Below are positions 1 to 10,551 of a stretch of DNA of 64,000 bases, piece by piece (within the stretch, counting starts at the first letter, position 1; the number at the start of each line of letters is the position of its first letter). The notes under the pieces are model-generated. The model did no database searches and was not told where the DNA came from. It was given only the letters and a program-made list of their open reading frames with translations. This DNA is from Lentisphaeria bacterium (GTDB taxonomy: Bacteria; Verrucomicrobiota; Lentisphaeria; Victivallales; Victivallaceae). Where the stretch lies: positions 1,116,001 to 1,180,000 of the forward strand of contig CP091727.1 in the NCBI GenBank assembly GCA_022009855.1. Reading direction: 5' to 3'. A program made the translations under genes and the position numbers.

Positions 1-79
1 TAGCATCCGGCCGGGAAAAAAGCAAAAAAATTTTCCGGACCGCAGGAAAAAAGTCCATAATATCAGGTTAAAAAATCCA

Positions 80-108
80 TTTTCAATTCTACGGAAATCA
101 AGTATAGT
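80..108 (+). promoter_or_regulatory. Putative sigma-70 promoter for the fucosidase gene
   Basis: A -10-like TATAGT lies at 103-108, 17 bases after a weak -35 candidate, TTTTCA, at 80-85. It would give a leader of roughly 85-90 bases before the ATG at 200. The -35 match is poor, so this is only a candidate. Confidence 0.35.
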
Positions 109-199
109 ATCCGCAAAAATTTCAAAAACAAATCGGAGCTGAAACCTATCCCCTCTTTCCTGCCGGCGCGAGGGTAGCGGTATCACGGAGCTGCAAACG

Positions 200-1964
200 A
201 TGAAACAGAAGAGATGGTTTTCCGAAGCGCGCTTCGGCGCCTTCATTCACTGGGGGCTCTACGCCCTTCCCGGGGGGTCTGGAAGGGGAGACGATGGAGT
301 ATATCGGCGAGTGGCTTCAGGCGCGTTTCCGGATTCCCAATGCCGAATATGCCGCGCTGGCGGAGCAGTTCAATCCGACGGCGTTCGATGCGGAGGAGAT
401 CGTCCGCCGCTTCCGTGACGCCGGAATCCGCTACGTGGTGTTCACCGCAAAACACCACGACGGGTTTGCGATGTACCACTCGCGGGTTTCCCGTTTCAAT
501 ATCGTCGATGCGACCCCGTTCCGGCGGGATCCGCTGGCGGAACTCGCCGCGGCCTGCCGCAAGTTCGGGCTGCGGCTCGGCATCTACTACTCCCACTGCC
601 TCGACTGGCATGAGAAGGACGGCGGAGATCCCGGACCGGATGCGCCGAAGAACAAGGGAATGTCCTGGGGGAACGACTGGGATTTCCCCGACCGGAAGGC
701 AAAGGATTTCGACACGTACTTCCGAGAGAAGACGATTCCGCAGCTCACCGAACTGCTCAGCCGGTACGGGGAGATTTCACTGCTCTGGCTCGACTGCCCC
801 GCAACGATCCGGCCAAGGCACGCGCAGGAGATCCGCATTCTCGTCGATGAACTTCAACCCGAATGCCTGATCAACAGCCGAATCGGGTACGGCATGCAGG
901 ACTTTGATTCGCTCGGCGACAATCAGTTTCCGGTCGACGCGGGCGAAACTCCGGTCGAATCGGCGGTCACCCTCAACGACACCTGGGGATACAAATCCGG
1001 CGACCACAACTGGAAACCGTTCGCGGAGATCCGCGACACCCTGATCGACCTCGCCTCCCGGAACACGAACCTTCTGCTGAATTTCGGTCCCGACGGCTGC
1101 GGCAGAATTCCCACACCGGCGCTCGAGGTGCTCGACCGGCTCGCCGACTGGATGAAATCCGCCTCGGGGGCAATTCACGGAGCCGCGGGAAATCCGCTGC
1201 CGCAGGAGCTGTCGTGGTGCCGCTGCACCTTTTCCGGCGGGAACCGGCTGAACCTCTTCCTCATCCGGGAGCGGCCGCGCTATCTGCTTCGCGGCATTTC
1301 AGGAGAGGTGACCGCCTGTTCGGTTCCCTTTGAACAGGAGGGGAGGTGCTGGAGCTGCATCCGCCGGAAGCGGTTGTCCTGGAACGAATTCCGGTGACGG
1401 TGGAGTTCAGGCCGCTCTTCGCCCGGGAACTCTTCCCGATCGACGGGGAACTGACGCTTCTGCCGAACCGGGCGACCATTGATACGGGAACCGTTTCAGG
1501 CGAACCTGCGAAGGGAACCGGAGCAGAGGAGCTCGGGCGGCAGCAGAAAAGCTTCCTCTCTCCGGCCACTGCCGCCGTGAGAATTCCGGCGCCATCTCCT
1601 CCTGGCACAATCCGGCGGACGCCATCTCCTGGGATGTTTCGTTTCCCGACGGGGCCGCTACCGGCTCTCGCTGGTCACCCGGACCCGTTCTCACGGCGGC
1701 TCATGGCACGGAGACCGCGAAGTCATCGTGGAGTTCAACGGCAGAACGGTCCGCGCGATGCTGCGGAACGACAGCATGACAGCAGACGGCTGCTACCCCG
1801 AGGCGGAATCCATCCTCGGGGAACTGGAGACCGCTCCGGGCGAGACCGGCCGGGTGGTGCTGCGCACCGGAAGGATCCTTTCCGGCGATGCGCTCCAGAT
1901 GGAACTGGTCCGGCTCAAGCTGACGGCGGTCGAAGAAGCGGTCACTCCAGCCGACGAGCTCTGA
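200..1964 (+). CDS. Alpha-L-fucosidase, GH29 (frame-broken)
   Basis: Predicted exo-alpha-L-fucosidase that releases L-fucose from glycans. The N-terminus carries RFGAFIHWGLYALPGG, followed by the GH29 signatures TAKHHDGFAMYHS and LLWLDCPA; the Asp of the latter (near residue 197) is the expected nucleophile. A C-terminal beta-sandwich follows (SSWHNPADAISWDVSFPDG, then REVIVEFNGRTVRAML). The full length would be about 588 residues, normal for the family. No signal peptide is obvious, so it may be cytoplasmic. GGAG at 187-190 is a ribosome site 9 bases before the ATG. The frame changes at least four times: at the G6 run near 271-276, near 1345, around 1500-1545, and near 1651. Restoring one base at the first site gives GGLEGETMEYIGEW, as expected. 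It could be a decaying gene, but housekeeping genes here show the same damage. Confidence 0.85.
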
Positions 1965-2000
1965 CCTCGGCATCGCCGGAGGGATGGCGGAAAATCCGGA

Positions 2001-4075
2001 CTATTCTCTCCGCCATTCAAATGCAGTCAGAGAGTGCGCCGGAAAGGTGTGGGAAAATCTTCCTCCGGAAAGTTTTTGCTCCGCCCGTCTGCCCTGAAAA
2101 TAATCGCAGGAGTTCACATCCTTCCGGTACAGTTCGAGCGACTTGCCCGATCGTGCCGAAAAGCGATTTAGAACCACATCGGTCCGGACTGCGTGTTCCG
2201 GGTCGCGGTTGAAAACCAGCAGATAGAGAGTGTTGCCGTCATTCGAGAGAGAGGAGAAGGTTGCAAGAGCCGGATACGCGGGGAACTGTTCCGCCGTCAT
2301 TACAACCGCTTTCAGGTTCCGGACCTCGAAGGTTCCGGAAACGGCGGAACGAATCTTCTCCAGCCGGAACAGGATGTCGACCTCGTCAGTATCGGGCAGA
2401 GAAAGATAAATTCCGGAACAACGACTCCATTTCCCACCACGGAACGGGCAGGGAATCGCAACCGCCGATTTTGTTTTTGTCCAGCCGCGGGCATCCCCAG
2501 CCCCAGACCGAAAGTGGCCTGCGGGGCCTCTGCGGCGACGGCGGCGGCGGGGAGATAACGGGCGTCGAAACTCAAGACGATCTTCCACGGTTTTCCCGTG
2601 GCCTCTTTCGGACGGCGGATCCGGGCAAATGTTCTGTAGCAGGATTGTTTCATCTTGTCGATTTGAATCTGAAACATATCGTTTTTCCCCGGACTCATCC
2701 GGATATTGCGGTCGGAAGTGTGTTCATTCAGGCGGAGCGGGATTTTCTCCAGTTCGGCGACCAATTTCGCCGGGATATACTCCGTTCCCGTCGACGGCAT
2801 CAATTCGCATCCGGCGAGAAAGGAAACCGATGGAGAATTCCGCACCGTCGACGCGACAATCCGGTCCCCCCGATATCTCCCCCATACTTCGAAGAACGGA
2901 AGCGTCGCCCGTTTCCGGATCACCCGTCCGGTCGCCGTTTCCGTGTTTACGGCGCCCCAGAACCCGTTCAGCAGATGCCAGTACTGTGCGCTGGCAACAT
3001 GGTTGTCAGGCGCCTGCCAGAGCCGCATCAGATCGGCACACATCAACCCGGCCAGAAAAAAAAAACGGTACGGGAAAGGGCGGTCGGAGGTGCTGCCGAT
3101 GTTGAATTCGGTAATGTGCAACGGCAGCGGTTTGCCTGCCAACTCCCGGCATAAGTTGCTGTATTGCTTCAACCGCATTGCGAGCTGGTCAGGGTACGCG
3201 AGAACGCTTTTCAACGCTGTCTGTTGATCCGCACCACCGATTGTCGGCCCGTAGAAATGAAGAACCAGAAAATCCGCGGCCGGGCCCGCGCCTTTGATCA
3301 CCTTGCGATTCCATTCGCAGTTCCAGTCAATGCCGTTTCCGGGCCGGGTGACGATTCCAAGTTTTACGGAGGGATCGATGTTACGGATGGCCTCCATACT
3401 TTTCACGGCGTATTCCACATATTCTTCGGGCGTATAACTGTACTTGGGAACCATCAGATGATTCCCGTGGCAGGACTCATTGCCCAGTTCAAAATAGCGG
3501 ACGCCATACGGTTCAGGATGCCCCCAGGCGGCACGTTTCATCGCCCACGGATATTGCGGAAGAGCCGGAGCGTTCAGATATTCGACGAACTCCGCAAGAT
3601 GCCGGGGCAGTTGATCCGGCGGGAGAGCGTAGTCCGTCAACGTGATGATCGGCTCCCAGTTCATCGCCCGGCAGAGTGCAATGTACTGATCGACCCCGAA
3701 TTTCCACTCCCGCCGCTCCGAAAGCGGCCCGACCGCATGTTTCCAGTTGAAGTTATGCGCGAGGCATCCGCCCGGATAACGCATCATGCCGATTTTCAGA
3801 TTTTTGACCAGCGCGGCGATATTTTCGAAGGGGGCGTTTTGGAGCGGATTCCAGTAGCCGCCCGCATAGTTGATGGAGCGCAGGTTGGTCTTCGGAGAAT
3901 CCATCTTCACATAGATGCCGCGGCTGTCCGCCCCGCTCAAATTGTTGCCGAAACACCACGGCTTCACCGGAGCAATGATATCCCCGGCGTCTATCGAAAT
4001 CACCGCATCGGCAAAGGAAATCAGCGGAGATACCGCCAGAAGAGTGGAAAGAATTTTGATCGGCAGCTGTTTCAT
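2001..4075 (-). CDS. Secreted alpha-L-arabinofuranosidase-like hydrolase, GH51
   Basis: Predicted secreted retaining glycosidase that removes alpha-L-arabinofuranose from arabinans or arabinoxylans. The start MKQLPIKILSTLLAVSPL is a signal peptide ending at SFADA. The catalytic barrel shows FELGNESCHG (acid/base Glu near residue 198) and PLHITEFNIG (nucleophile Glu near residue 323), both typical of GH51 in clan GH-A. An AGGAGG ribosome site lies just upstream and overlaps the end of the pseudopilin gene, so the two are cotranscribed. I chose the ATG at 4075 because of that site and the signal peptide. One frame change occurs near 2470-2490 in a T-rich run; after it the C-terminal beta-sandwich continues to 2001. 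Total length is about 691 residues. Family confidence is good; the precise substrate is inferred. Confidence 0.82.
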
Positions 4076-4089
4076 TTCAAATATCCTCC

Positions 4090-4818
4090 TCATCCCACAC
4101 ATACATCTTCCGCCAGCGGTATGCTTTTTGAGTTCCGCCACTTCCATGGATTCCACATGCCCGTCATACATGCAGACGTTGGCCCGGTTGTTATGCCGGT
4201 ACGCCGGCCCCATATACGTGGATTCCGTTTCCCCCGTCCCGGCTCAAAGTATCTTTCCATATTATTCACTCGCAGGGCCCAGTTGACCGCGTCGCAGAAG
4301 AGGACCCGCTGTGTCGGCCGTACAATCCGCCCCATTTTGAACGGGGCATTCTTTTCGCCCATCGCCCAGTCCCCCTCGCTTGCGGCAAAGTCCTCGCTGG
4401 ACATGCCGTAGCTGTACGCCACCTGATGAAATCCGTTCCTCACGGCGTTGAGGCTGGCTGCATTCAGCGCAGCTGTGGCGTTCGAACAGATCATTTCCCG
4501 ACTGATTCTTCCGGAAAATTTATTCAACTCCGGATACACTTCTGTGACGGTATCATACTGACATCCGACAAGCTTGAAGAATGTGATATTCTTATACCAT
4601 GGCAGTCCGCCGGCTCTTCCGGGGACCGCATAGTCATCATAACTGGCGGCGTATGATTGGTTCGCAAGGCCGAACTGTTTCAAGATGCTGGTACAGGAGA
4701 TGCTTTTTGCCGATTCCCGCGCCTTGTTCAAGGCTGGCAGCAGCATCGCCGCCAGAATAGCGATGATCGCAATTACGATCAGAAGTTCGATCAGAGTGAA
4801 ATTTTTTCCGGATTTCAT
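4090..4818 (-). CDS. Type II secretion-type pseudopilin (H-x9-DG family)
   Basis: The class III leader is MKSGKNF followed by [20 protein letters not shown], a prepilin peptidase site (the Glu is the +5 residue) plus a membrane helix. The C-terminal H-x9-DG motif ([13 protein letters not shown]) is present but sits in another frame, so two compensating frame changes are needed, near 4200 and near 4130. With one A removed from an A5 run the protein ends [13 protein letters not shown] at 4090. AAGGAGG precedes the ATG. It follows the LacI gene by 22 bases and overlaps the ribosome site of the GH51 gene, which suggests one regulator-pilin-hydrolase operon. Its role in secretion or at the cell surface is unknown; these proteins occur in many copies in Planctomycetes and Lentisphaerota. 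Confidence 0.88.
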   Translation of the reverse strand: MKSGKNFTLIELLIVIAIIAILAAMLLPALNKARESAKSISCTSILKQFGLANQSYAASYDDYAVPGRAGGLPWYKNITFFKLVGCQYDTVTEVYPELNKFSGRISREMICSNATAALNAASLNAVRNGFHQVAYSYGMSSEDFAASEGDWAMGEKNAPFKMGRIVRPTQRVLFCDAVNWALRVNNMERYFEPGRGKRNPRIWGRRTGITTGPTSACMTGMWNPWKWRNSKSIPLAEDVCVG

Positions 4819-4840
4819 CGATGCCTCCTTCCCTTTAGGG

Positions 4841-5845
4841 TCAACAATAATTTCTGTACCAGATATCCTGACATTGCTTGCTCCGCAACGTTTCCAGTTC
4901 CGGCCGGGAGAGAAAACTGGTCGGCAGCAGCCGTACCTCGCGTTCCCGGGCTGAATCTTCGATCAGCAACCGCAGCAGCCCGATTTCATTCTCCACCCGT
5001 TCTCTCAACGGCGCATGGATCATACCGATCACCGCCGGATCAGACAGATATTCAAACGGCAGCGTGTAGGTGCAGGCGCAGTCCGGAGCGGCCGCCCCGT
5101 CGCGGGCACAATAGTCGAGCAGTCCGGCAAGTTCCACGTAGCTGTTGGTATAGAGGGCGCGGGTGCCCCTGCGGAGAAGCTCCTCGAATGCCTTCCCGTC
5201 GTGACGGTTGTCGGAATCGAATCCGACCGTCTCTACCTCGAATCCGTTCTCCTCCGCCATCTGCCGGAAGAGATCGGCCTGCCGGTCGTAAGGCCAGGTA
5301 AGCAGCGTTACCCCGGCATGCCCCCCGACTGCGGAACTCCTGGAACATCCTCCCGAAAGCGGCGGTATAATCGTAGTTGACGGAACTGAAATCACCGTTG
5401 CCGAAATTCAGCAGCGGAAACCGACGCTCCTTCAGCTCCTGATAATATGAACTCTCCGGATCAAAATAGAGCGGGTAAATCACCCCGTCCACATGAAAAT
5501 GCAGCAGGTCCTCCAGACATTTCCGCTCCCGCCCCTGCCGTAATTGGTGGTGGAGATCACCAGCCGCAGCCCGTACTTTTCCGCCTCGTTCAGCAGCGCC
5601 TGCGCGTAACAGCCGGAATAACGTTCGGAGATTCCCCCCACCACCAGTCCGATGATGCCGCTGCGCCCCGTCTTCAGACAGCGGGCGTGCGGATTCGGCG
5701 CATAGCCCCGCTCGCGGGCAAGCGTGAAAATCCGGTTCGCTATCTCCGGATGCACCTGCCCCTTGATCCGTCCGTTCAACACCCGCGAAACGGTCGAATG
5801 TGAGATATTCAGCTCCCGAGCCAGTTGTGTGATCGTTACACCCAT
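4841..5845 (-). CDS. LacI-family transcriptional regulator (frame-broken)
   Basis: The N-terminal helix-turn-helix is [23 protein letters not shown], the hallmark LacI DNA-binding domain with its hinge region. A periplasmic-binding-protein-like sensor follows ([47 protein letters not shown]). Frame changes lie near 5500 and near 5340. I place the start at the ATG at 5845, because the promoter found at 5888-5916 would begin transcription at about 5880, which makes the upstream ATG at 5869 almost leaderless. It probably represses its own operon with the pseudopilin and the GH51 arabinofuranosidase; the ligand is likely a sugar released by that enzyme (inference). Length is about 335 residues, normal for LacI. 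Confidence 0.85.
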
Positions 5846-5862
5846 ATCGATATTCCCAAAGA

Positions 5863-5876
5863 TGCACATGTGTGCA
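5863..5876 (-). promoter_or_regulatory. Inverted repeat, candidate LacI operator
   Basis: TGCACA and TGTGCA arms flank a 2-base centre. The site lies a few bases downstream of the predicted transcription start and upstream of the LacI start codon, a position suited to autorepression. The pairing is seen directly; the function is inferred. Confidence 0.45.
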
Positions 5877-5887
5877 ACTTTGACAAT

Positions 5888-5916
5888 AGTATACCATAAA
5901 ACCGAAAAAAAAGCAA
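5888..5916 (-). promoter_or_regulatory. Sigma-70 promoter of the LacI-pilin-GH51 operon
   Basis: On the minus strand, TTGCTT (5911-5916) and TATACT (5888-5893) are separated by exactly 17 bases. No competing gene occupies this AT-rich interval. Confidence 0.65.
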
Positions 5917-6026
5917 GAGTTGTTTCAAAATTTTTTCTGGAAAATACGTGTCGTCAGGAGAAACAACATTCGCCGGAGAACCGTTTCCGTCCTGCGGACG
6001 ACGCCCCGCCGGATGGATCGGACCGG

Positions 6027-7188
6027 TCAGAAGCGGTATTCGCTGCTGTCGTAGGAGGGCGCCTTCGGAGCGAAGCGGTGGTAAAATGCGAAGAGAAGTC
6101 CCGGCAGAGCGCCGCCGATGTGGGCGAGATAGGCGACGCCGCCTCCGCCCGGACGCGGCAGAAACGCCATTACGATCTGCAGCACCACCCAGAGGGCGAA
6201 CGCGCCCCAGGCCGGAATGGAAAACCAGTTGCGCCGTGCCAGAATCGCACCGAACACACTCCTGGACATCAGCGCAAAGGAGAGCCGCACCCGGGGAAAA
6301 CAGACCGCATAACAGGCGATCACGCCGGAAATGAATCCGCTCGCGCCCACGCACGGAACCTCCGTGCGCGGATCGAAGAGCGCATGCAGCAGAGAGGCGC
6401 ACAACCCCGAAGCGAGCAGCAGAAGAATATATTTCCCTTTGCCGAACTCATCCTCGACATTGTCTCCGCAGATCAGCAAAAAATAGAGATTGCCGACGAG
6501 ATGCCAGATTCCACCGTGAAGAAACATCGAAGAGAGCAGCGTCAATCCGCCGTGGCGGCTCCACTGCCCCGGAATGAATCCCCAGCTGCCGATCGCTTCG
6601 CGCAGATGCGAAAAGGTGAAAAAAGAACACAACTAGACAGAGCAGGGAAACCCCCAGGTGATCAGCGGCAGACGGCGGCACGCCGGCGCATCCAGCTCCA
6701 CCGGCAGCCCGAGCAGGCCGACCAGATACTTCCACCCCTCGTCCGGGGGCATGCTCCCCGCCATCAATGTTGCGGAACTCCCGGTTGATCCTCTGCTCTT
6801 CCACCTGAATCTGCCGCAGAGCGAGCAGCTCCCGCGCTTTCGGCGAAAGCCCTTCCTGCTCCGGTTCCGGCAGCGGAATCCGTTCCAGTTCGGCCGGATC
6901 GAACCAGACGGTCTGGCAGGAGCAGCAGAGATCGAGTTCCAGCGCCTTCCCGGCCAGCGGCAGCGTCACCCGCCGCATCGGCATGTGGCAGGAACCGCAA
7001 TCGGGCCCCGATTCCGAGTATCCGGTCCGCGCAGTCCGCCACAACAGCTCGACGAAGGCGCGGTCGGCGCAGAGACTCCGCAATCCGGCGACGGTCAACA
7101 TCCGGCCGCCGCAGTGCGAACACCGGAAAACGATCACCTTCTCGTAGAACTCCCGCGTCAACTCCTGTTCACAGTTCGGACACTTCAT
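6027..7188 (-). CDS. Rhomboid-family intramembrane protease with N-terminal zinc ribbons
   Basis: The cytoplasmic N-terminus has Cys pairs typical of zinc ribbons: CPNC, CSHC, CGSC and CCSC. The C-terminal half is a rhomboid: MFLHGGIWHLVGNLYFLL, then VGASGFISG with the catalytic Ser of GASG, and LAHIGGALPGLL with the catalytic His. A first membrane helix lies in the segment LPLITWGFP. The two halves are in different frames, and breaks near 6790 and near 6640 must be repaired to join them. The start at 7188 places MKCPNC at the N-terminus, with AAGGA upstream. Total length is about 387 residues. The role of the zinc domain is unknown. Classical GlpG proteins lack it, though zinc-ribbon rhomboids are known in several phyla. 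Confidence 0.8.
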
Positions 7189-7213
7189 CTGGGCTGTTCC
7201 TTCGAGTCTGAAC

Positions 7214-7254
7214 AAAAGGCCGGACCGGACCGTGTTGAATGATCCGATCCGGCC
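7214..7254 (-). terminator. Rho-independent terminator after ppdK
   Basis: A long GC-rich inverted repeat (GGCCGGATCGGATC pairing with GGTCCGGTCCGGCC, some G-U pairs) is followed on the minus strand by TTTTG. It lies between the ppdK stop and the rhomboid gene. Confidence 0.55.
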
Positions 7255-7298
7255 GGCCGCTTTTCCACGGGACGCGCCGTTTTTTCCAACGCTCCGGA

Positions 7299-10017
7299 TT
7301 ACTTGCCGCAGCTGATCGCGGCCTGCGCCGCCGCCAGCCGGGCGATCGGCACCCGGTAGGGGCTGCAGGAGACGTAGTCGAGCCCTTCCTTGTGGCAGAA
7401 TTCGACCGATTTCGCCTCGCCGCCCTGTTCGCCGCAGATACCGACCTTCAGTTTCGGCTTGACCGAACGGCCGCCCTTGACTGCGATATCGATCAACTTG
7501 CCGACGCCCGCCTGGTCGATCGTCTGGAACGGATCCGCCGCTAGCAGCTTCTTGTCGAGGTAATCCCCGAGGAAGGCGCCGATGTCGTCGCGGCTGAAAC
7601 CGAAGGTCATCTGGGTGAGGTCGTTGGTTCCGAAGCTGAAGAAATCCGCCTCGGTCGCCATCTGATCGGCCAGCAGCGCGGCGCGCGGGATCTCGATCAT
7701 CGTGCCGACCTTATACTCGATCTCCTTGACCTTGAATTTCTTCGCAACTTCCGCGGCGACGCGGGCGAGAATCGCCTTCTGGAACTTGATCTCCGAAGCA
7801 TCGCAGGTGACCGGAATCATGATTTCCGGCTTGCAGGGGTGGCCGTCGCGGTTGAGTTCCGCTGCGGCTTCGAGGATGGCGCGCATCTGCATCTCGGAGA
7901 TTTCCGGATAGGTGATGCCGAGGCGGACGCCGCGGTGGCCCATCATCGGGTTGGTCTCATGCAGCCCCTCCGCGCGACGGGCGATGTCGGTGAGCTTGAT
8001 GCCGAGCGCCTTCGCCAGCTCCTGGCGCGCCTCCCGGGCGCTCGGAACAAATTCGTGCAGCGGCGGGTCGAGCAGACGGAAGGTCACCGGGAGCCCCTCC
8101 ATCGCGGTCAGCGTCCCCTTGATGTCCTTCTTGACGAAGTGGAACAGCTCCTTGACCGCCTTCTGCCGCTCTTCGGGCGTCGCACTCAGAATCATTTTGC
8201 GCAGAGCAAAGAGCGGTTTTTCGCTGTTCTTGCCGTAGAACATGTGCTCGGTCCGGAAGAGGCCGATCCCTCGGCGCCGAAGTTCCGGGCGATCTTCGCA
8301 TCCTCCGGATTGTCGGCATTGGCGCGAACACCGAGCCGGCGGTATTTATCCACCAGCTTCATGAAATGCTGGAGCTTCGGATTTTCGCTCGAATCCATCG
8401 TCGCCACCGCTCCGGCATAGACGTAGCCGCGGGTACCGTTGAGACTGATGATCTCACCGGCGCGGTAGATCTTGCCGCCGACCTTCATGGTGCCGGCCAC
8501 CTCATTGATTTCGAGACATCCGGCGCCGACGATGCAGCACTTTCCCCAGCCGCGACAGACCAGAGCCGCATGGCTGGTCATGCCGCCGCGGGCGGTCAAA
8601 ATGCCGGTCGCGGCGCGCATTCCCTCGACGTCCTCGGGGTTGGTCTCTTCGCGGACCATGACGACCGCAATCCCCTTCGCGGCGGCCTTGACCGCCTCTT
8701 CGCTGTTGAAGACGATCCTGCCGACCGCTCCGCCGGGACCGGCGGGGAGTCCACGGGCGATGAGCTGCGCGCTCTTCTCCGCCTTGGGGTCGAGAATCGG
8801 GTGAAGCAGTTCATCGAGCTGAGCGGGCGAAACGCGCATCACGGCGGTCTTCTCGTCGATCAGCTTCTCCTTGAGCATATCCATCGCCATGTTCAGCGCG
8901 GCGGTACCGGTGCGCTTGCCGACCCGGCACTGGAGCATGTAGAGTTTGCCCTCCTGAATGGTGAACTCGATGTCGAGCATGTCGTGATAGTGCTGCTCAA
9001 GCGTGTTACGGATGCCGAACAGCTGCCGGTAGAGATCCGGATAGAGCTCCTCCATCGATTTGAGGTGCTTGTTCTGCTCGTTGCAGGTATCCTGATTGAG
9101 CGGATTCGGGGTGCGGGTTCCGGCGACCACATCCTCGCCCTGCGCGTTGATCAGCCATTCGCCGTAGAATTTGTTGTCTCCGGTCGCGGGGTCGCGGGTG
9201 AAGGCGACGCCGGTCGCCGAGGTGTCGCCCATGTTACCGAACACCATGCTCTGCACGTTGACCGCGGTGCCCCAGTCATCAGGAATGCCTTCGATCCGGC
9301 GGTAGGAGACCGCCTTCTTGCCGTTCCAGCTCTTGAGCACCGCGCCGATGCCGCCCCAGAGCTGCTCCATCGCATCGTCGGGGAATTCGCGCTTGAGCGT
9401 GGTCTTGATCTGTTTCTTGAACTTCTCACAGAGCAGCTTGAGATCCTCGACGGTGAGGTCGGTGTCGGAGGCGTAGCCCTTCTTCTCCTTGAGCTCTTCC
9501 ATCATCGCGTCGAGCTGCTTGCGGATCGCCTTGCCCTCGGCCGGTTCGATTCCCTCGGCCTTCTCCATCACCACGTCGGAGTACATCATGATCAGCCGCC
9601 GGTAGGCGTCGTAAACGAACCGCTCATTGCCGGTCTTGGCGATCAGCCCGGGATGGTTTTCGTGGAAAGTCCGACGTTGAGAACGGTTTCCATCATACCC
9701 GGCATCGAACTGCGCGCACCGGAACGGCAGGAGACAAGCAGCGGATTCTTCGCGTCGCCGAACTTCATGCCCATCTGCTTCTCCACCCCGGCGAGGGCGG
9801 TCTTGACCTGCTTCTCCACCCCCGGCGGGCAGCTTGCTGTCGTTTTTGAAATAGTCCACGCAGCACTCGGTGGTGATGGTGAATCCAGGGGGAACCGGGA
9901 GCCCGAGCGAAGCCATCTCCGCCAGGTTGGCTCCCTTGCCGCCGAGGAGCTCCTTCATCGCGCCCGATCCTTCGGAGTTCCCCCGCCGAAGGAGTACACA
10001 TACTTCTTTCCTGCCAT
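7299..10017 (-). CDS. ppdK: Pyruvate, phosphate dikinase (frame-broken)
   Basis: Catalyses reversible conversion of pyruvate, ATP and phosphate to PEP, AMP and pyrophosphate; cytoplasmic. The start MAGKKYVYSFGGG is followed, after one missing G in a G5 run, by MKELLGGKGANLAEM, the nucleotide-binding N-domain. The swivelling phosphohistidine domain has GGMTSHAAL (His near residue 482). The C-terminal PEP/pyruvate barrel has MMGHRGVRL, FSFGTNDLTQMTFGF and VGICGEQGGE with the catalytic Cys. Length is about 906 residues, usual for the family. Frame changes: near 9985, a compensating pair near 9825 and 9665, and near 8265. All known active motifs are intact once frames are joined, so I regard the gene as functional and the breaks as sequence error. 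Confidence 0.93.
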
Positions 10018-10046
10018 TGTCTCTTTTCCTTCCCTCTGTTGGACGA

Positions 10047-10451
10047 TTACTTGAACGTATCGAAAACCCGCAGAATCGCCCGTTTTTGCTTATTTTTCTC
10101 CAACCCCATGATCATGAAGGAGCCGCGCACCTCGATCGGGTACGGGATTCCCTGAATGTAGGTCTTGCCCTGTTCGGCGAGCCGCTCCAGCCGTTTCCGC
10201 TGGACTCGCGACGTCCGGTCGTACTTGTAGACGCCGATTTCAGAACCGGCGATCATGATGCCGCACCCGCTGGTCGCGCGGAACGGATCCGGCAGAAGCG
10301 GCCGGACGCCGTCAACCTTGATTCCCGCGCGGGTCAGGTAATCGGCGAAATCCTCCGGCCGGAGGTAGTTGTTGTCGACGGTCGCGCAGCCGGCGAACAT
10401 GCAGCATACCGCCGCCAGCAGCACCACGATCCGAATATGAAACTTCAGCAT
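10047..10451 (-). CDS. Small putative lipoprotein
   Basis: A 134-residue protein of unknown function. The start MLKFHIRIVVLLAAVCCMFAGC is a lipoprotein signal peptide with the lipobox FAGC, so it should be acylated at Cys 22 and exported. The mature part begins ATVDNNYLRPEDFADYL and shows no motif that I recognise. AGAGGA stands a few bases before the chosen ATG; a longer reading from 10472 lacks a ribosome site and would bury the signal peptide. It precedes ppdK in the same direction by about 30 bases, so the two may share a transcript. Confidence 0.72.
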   Translation of the reverse strand: MLKFHIRIVVLLAAVCCMFAGCATVDNNYLRPEDFADYLTRAGIKVDGVRPLLPDPFRATSGCGIMIAGSEIGVYKYDRTSRVQRKRLERLAEQGKTYIQGIPYPIEVRGSFMIMGLEKNKQKRAILRVFDTFK

Positions 10452-10484
10452 GCAGATTCCTCTTTCACACAATGTCGGTTTTAT

Positions 10485-10513
10485 AATCTAAATCCATCAT
10501 GATGAGATTGCAA
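10485..10513 (-). promoter_or_regulatory. Candidate promoter for the lipoprotein gene
   Basis: TTGCAA (10508-10513) and TAGATT (10485-10490) on the minus strand, 17-base spacer, about 30 bases from the start codon. Confidence 0.4.
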
Positions 10514-10551
10514 GGTATTACGGCAAATATTTTCGTCATCCCGGGAATTTT

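Noticed and set aside
7299..10017. ppdK as several separate genes or a pseudogene
   Set aside because: All domains and catalytic residues are present in order; single-base repairs give a normal-length enzyme.
8366..10054. Long plus-strand reading frame (562 codons) opposite ppdK
   Set aside because: It is an antisense shadow caused by high GC codon bias; the minus strand encodes all PPDK motifs.
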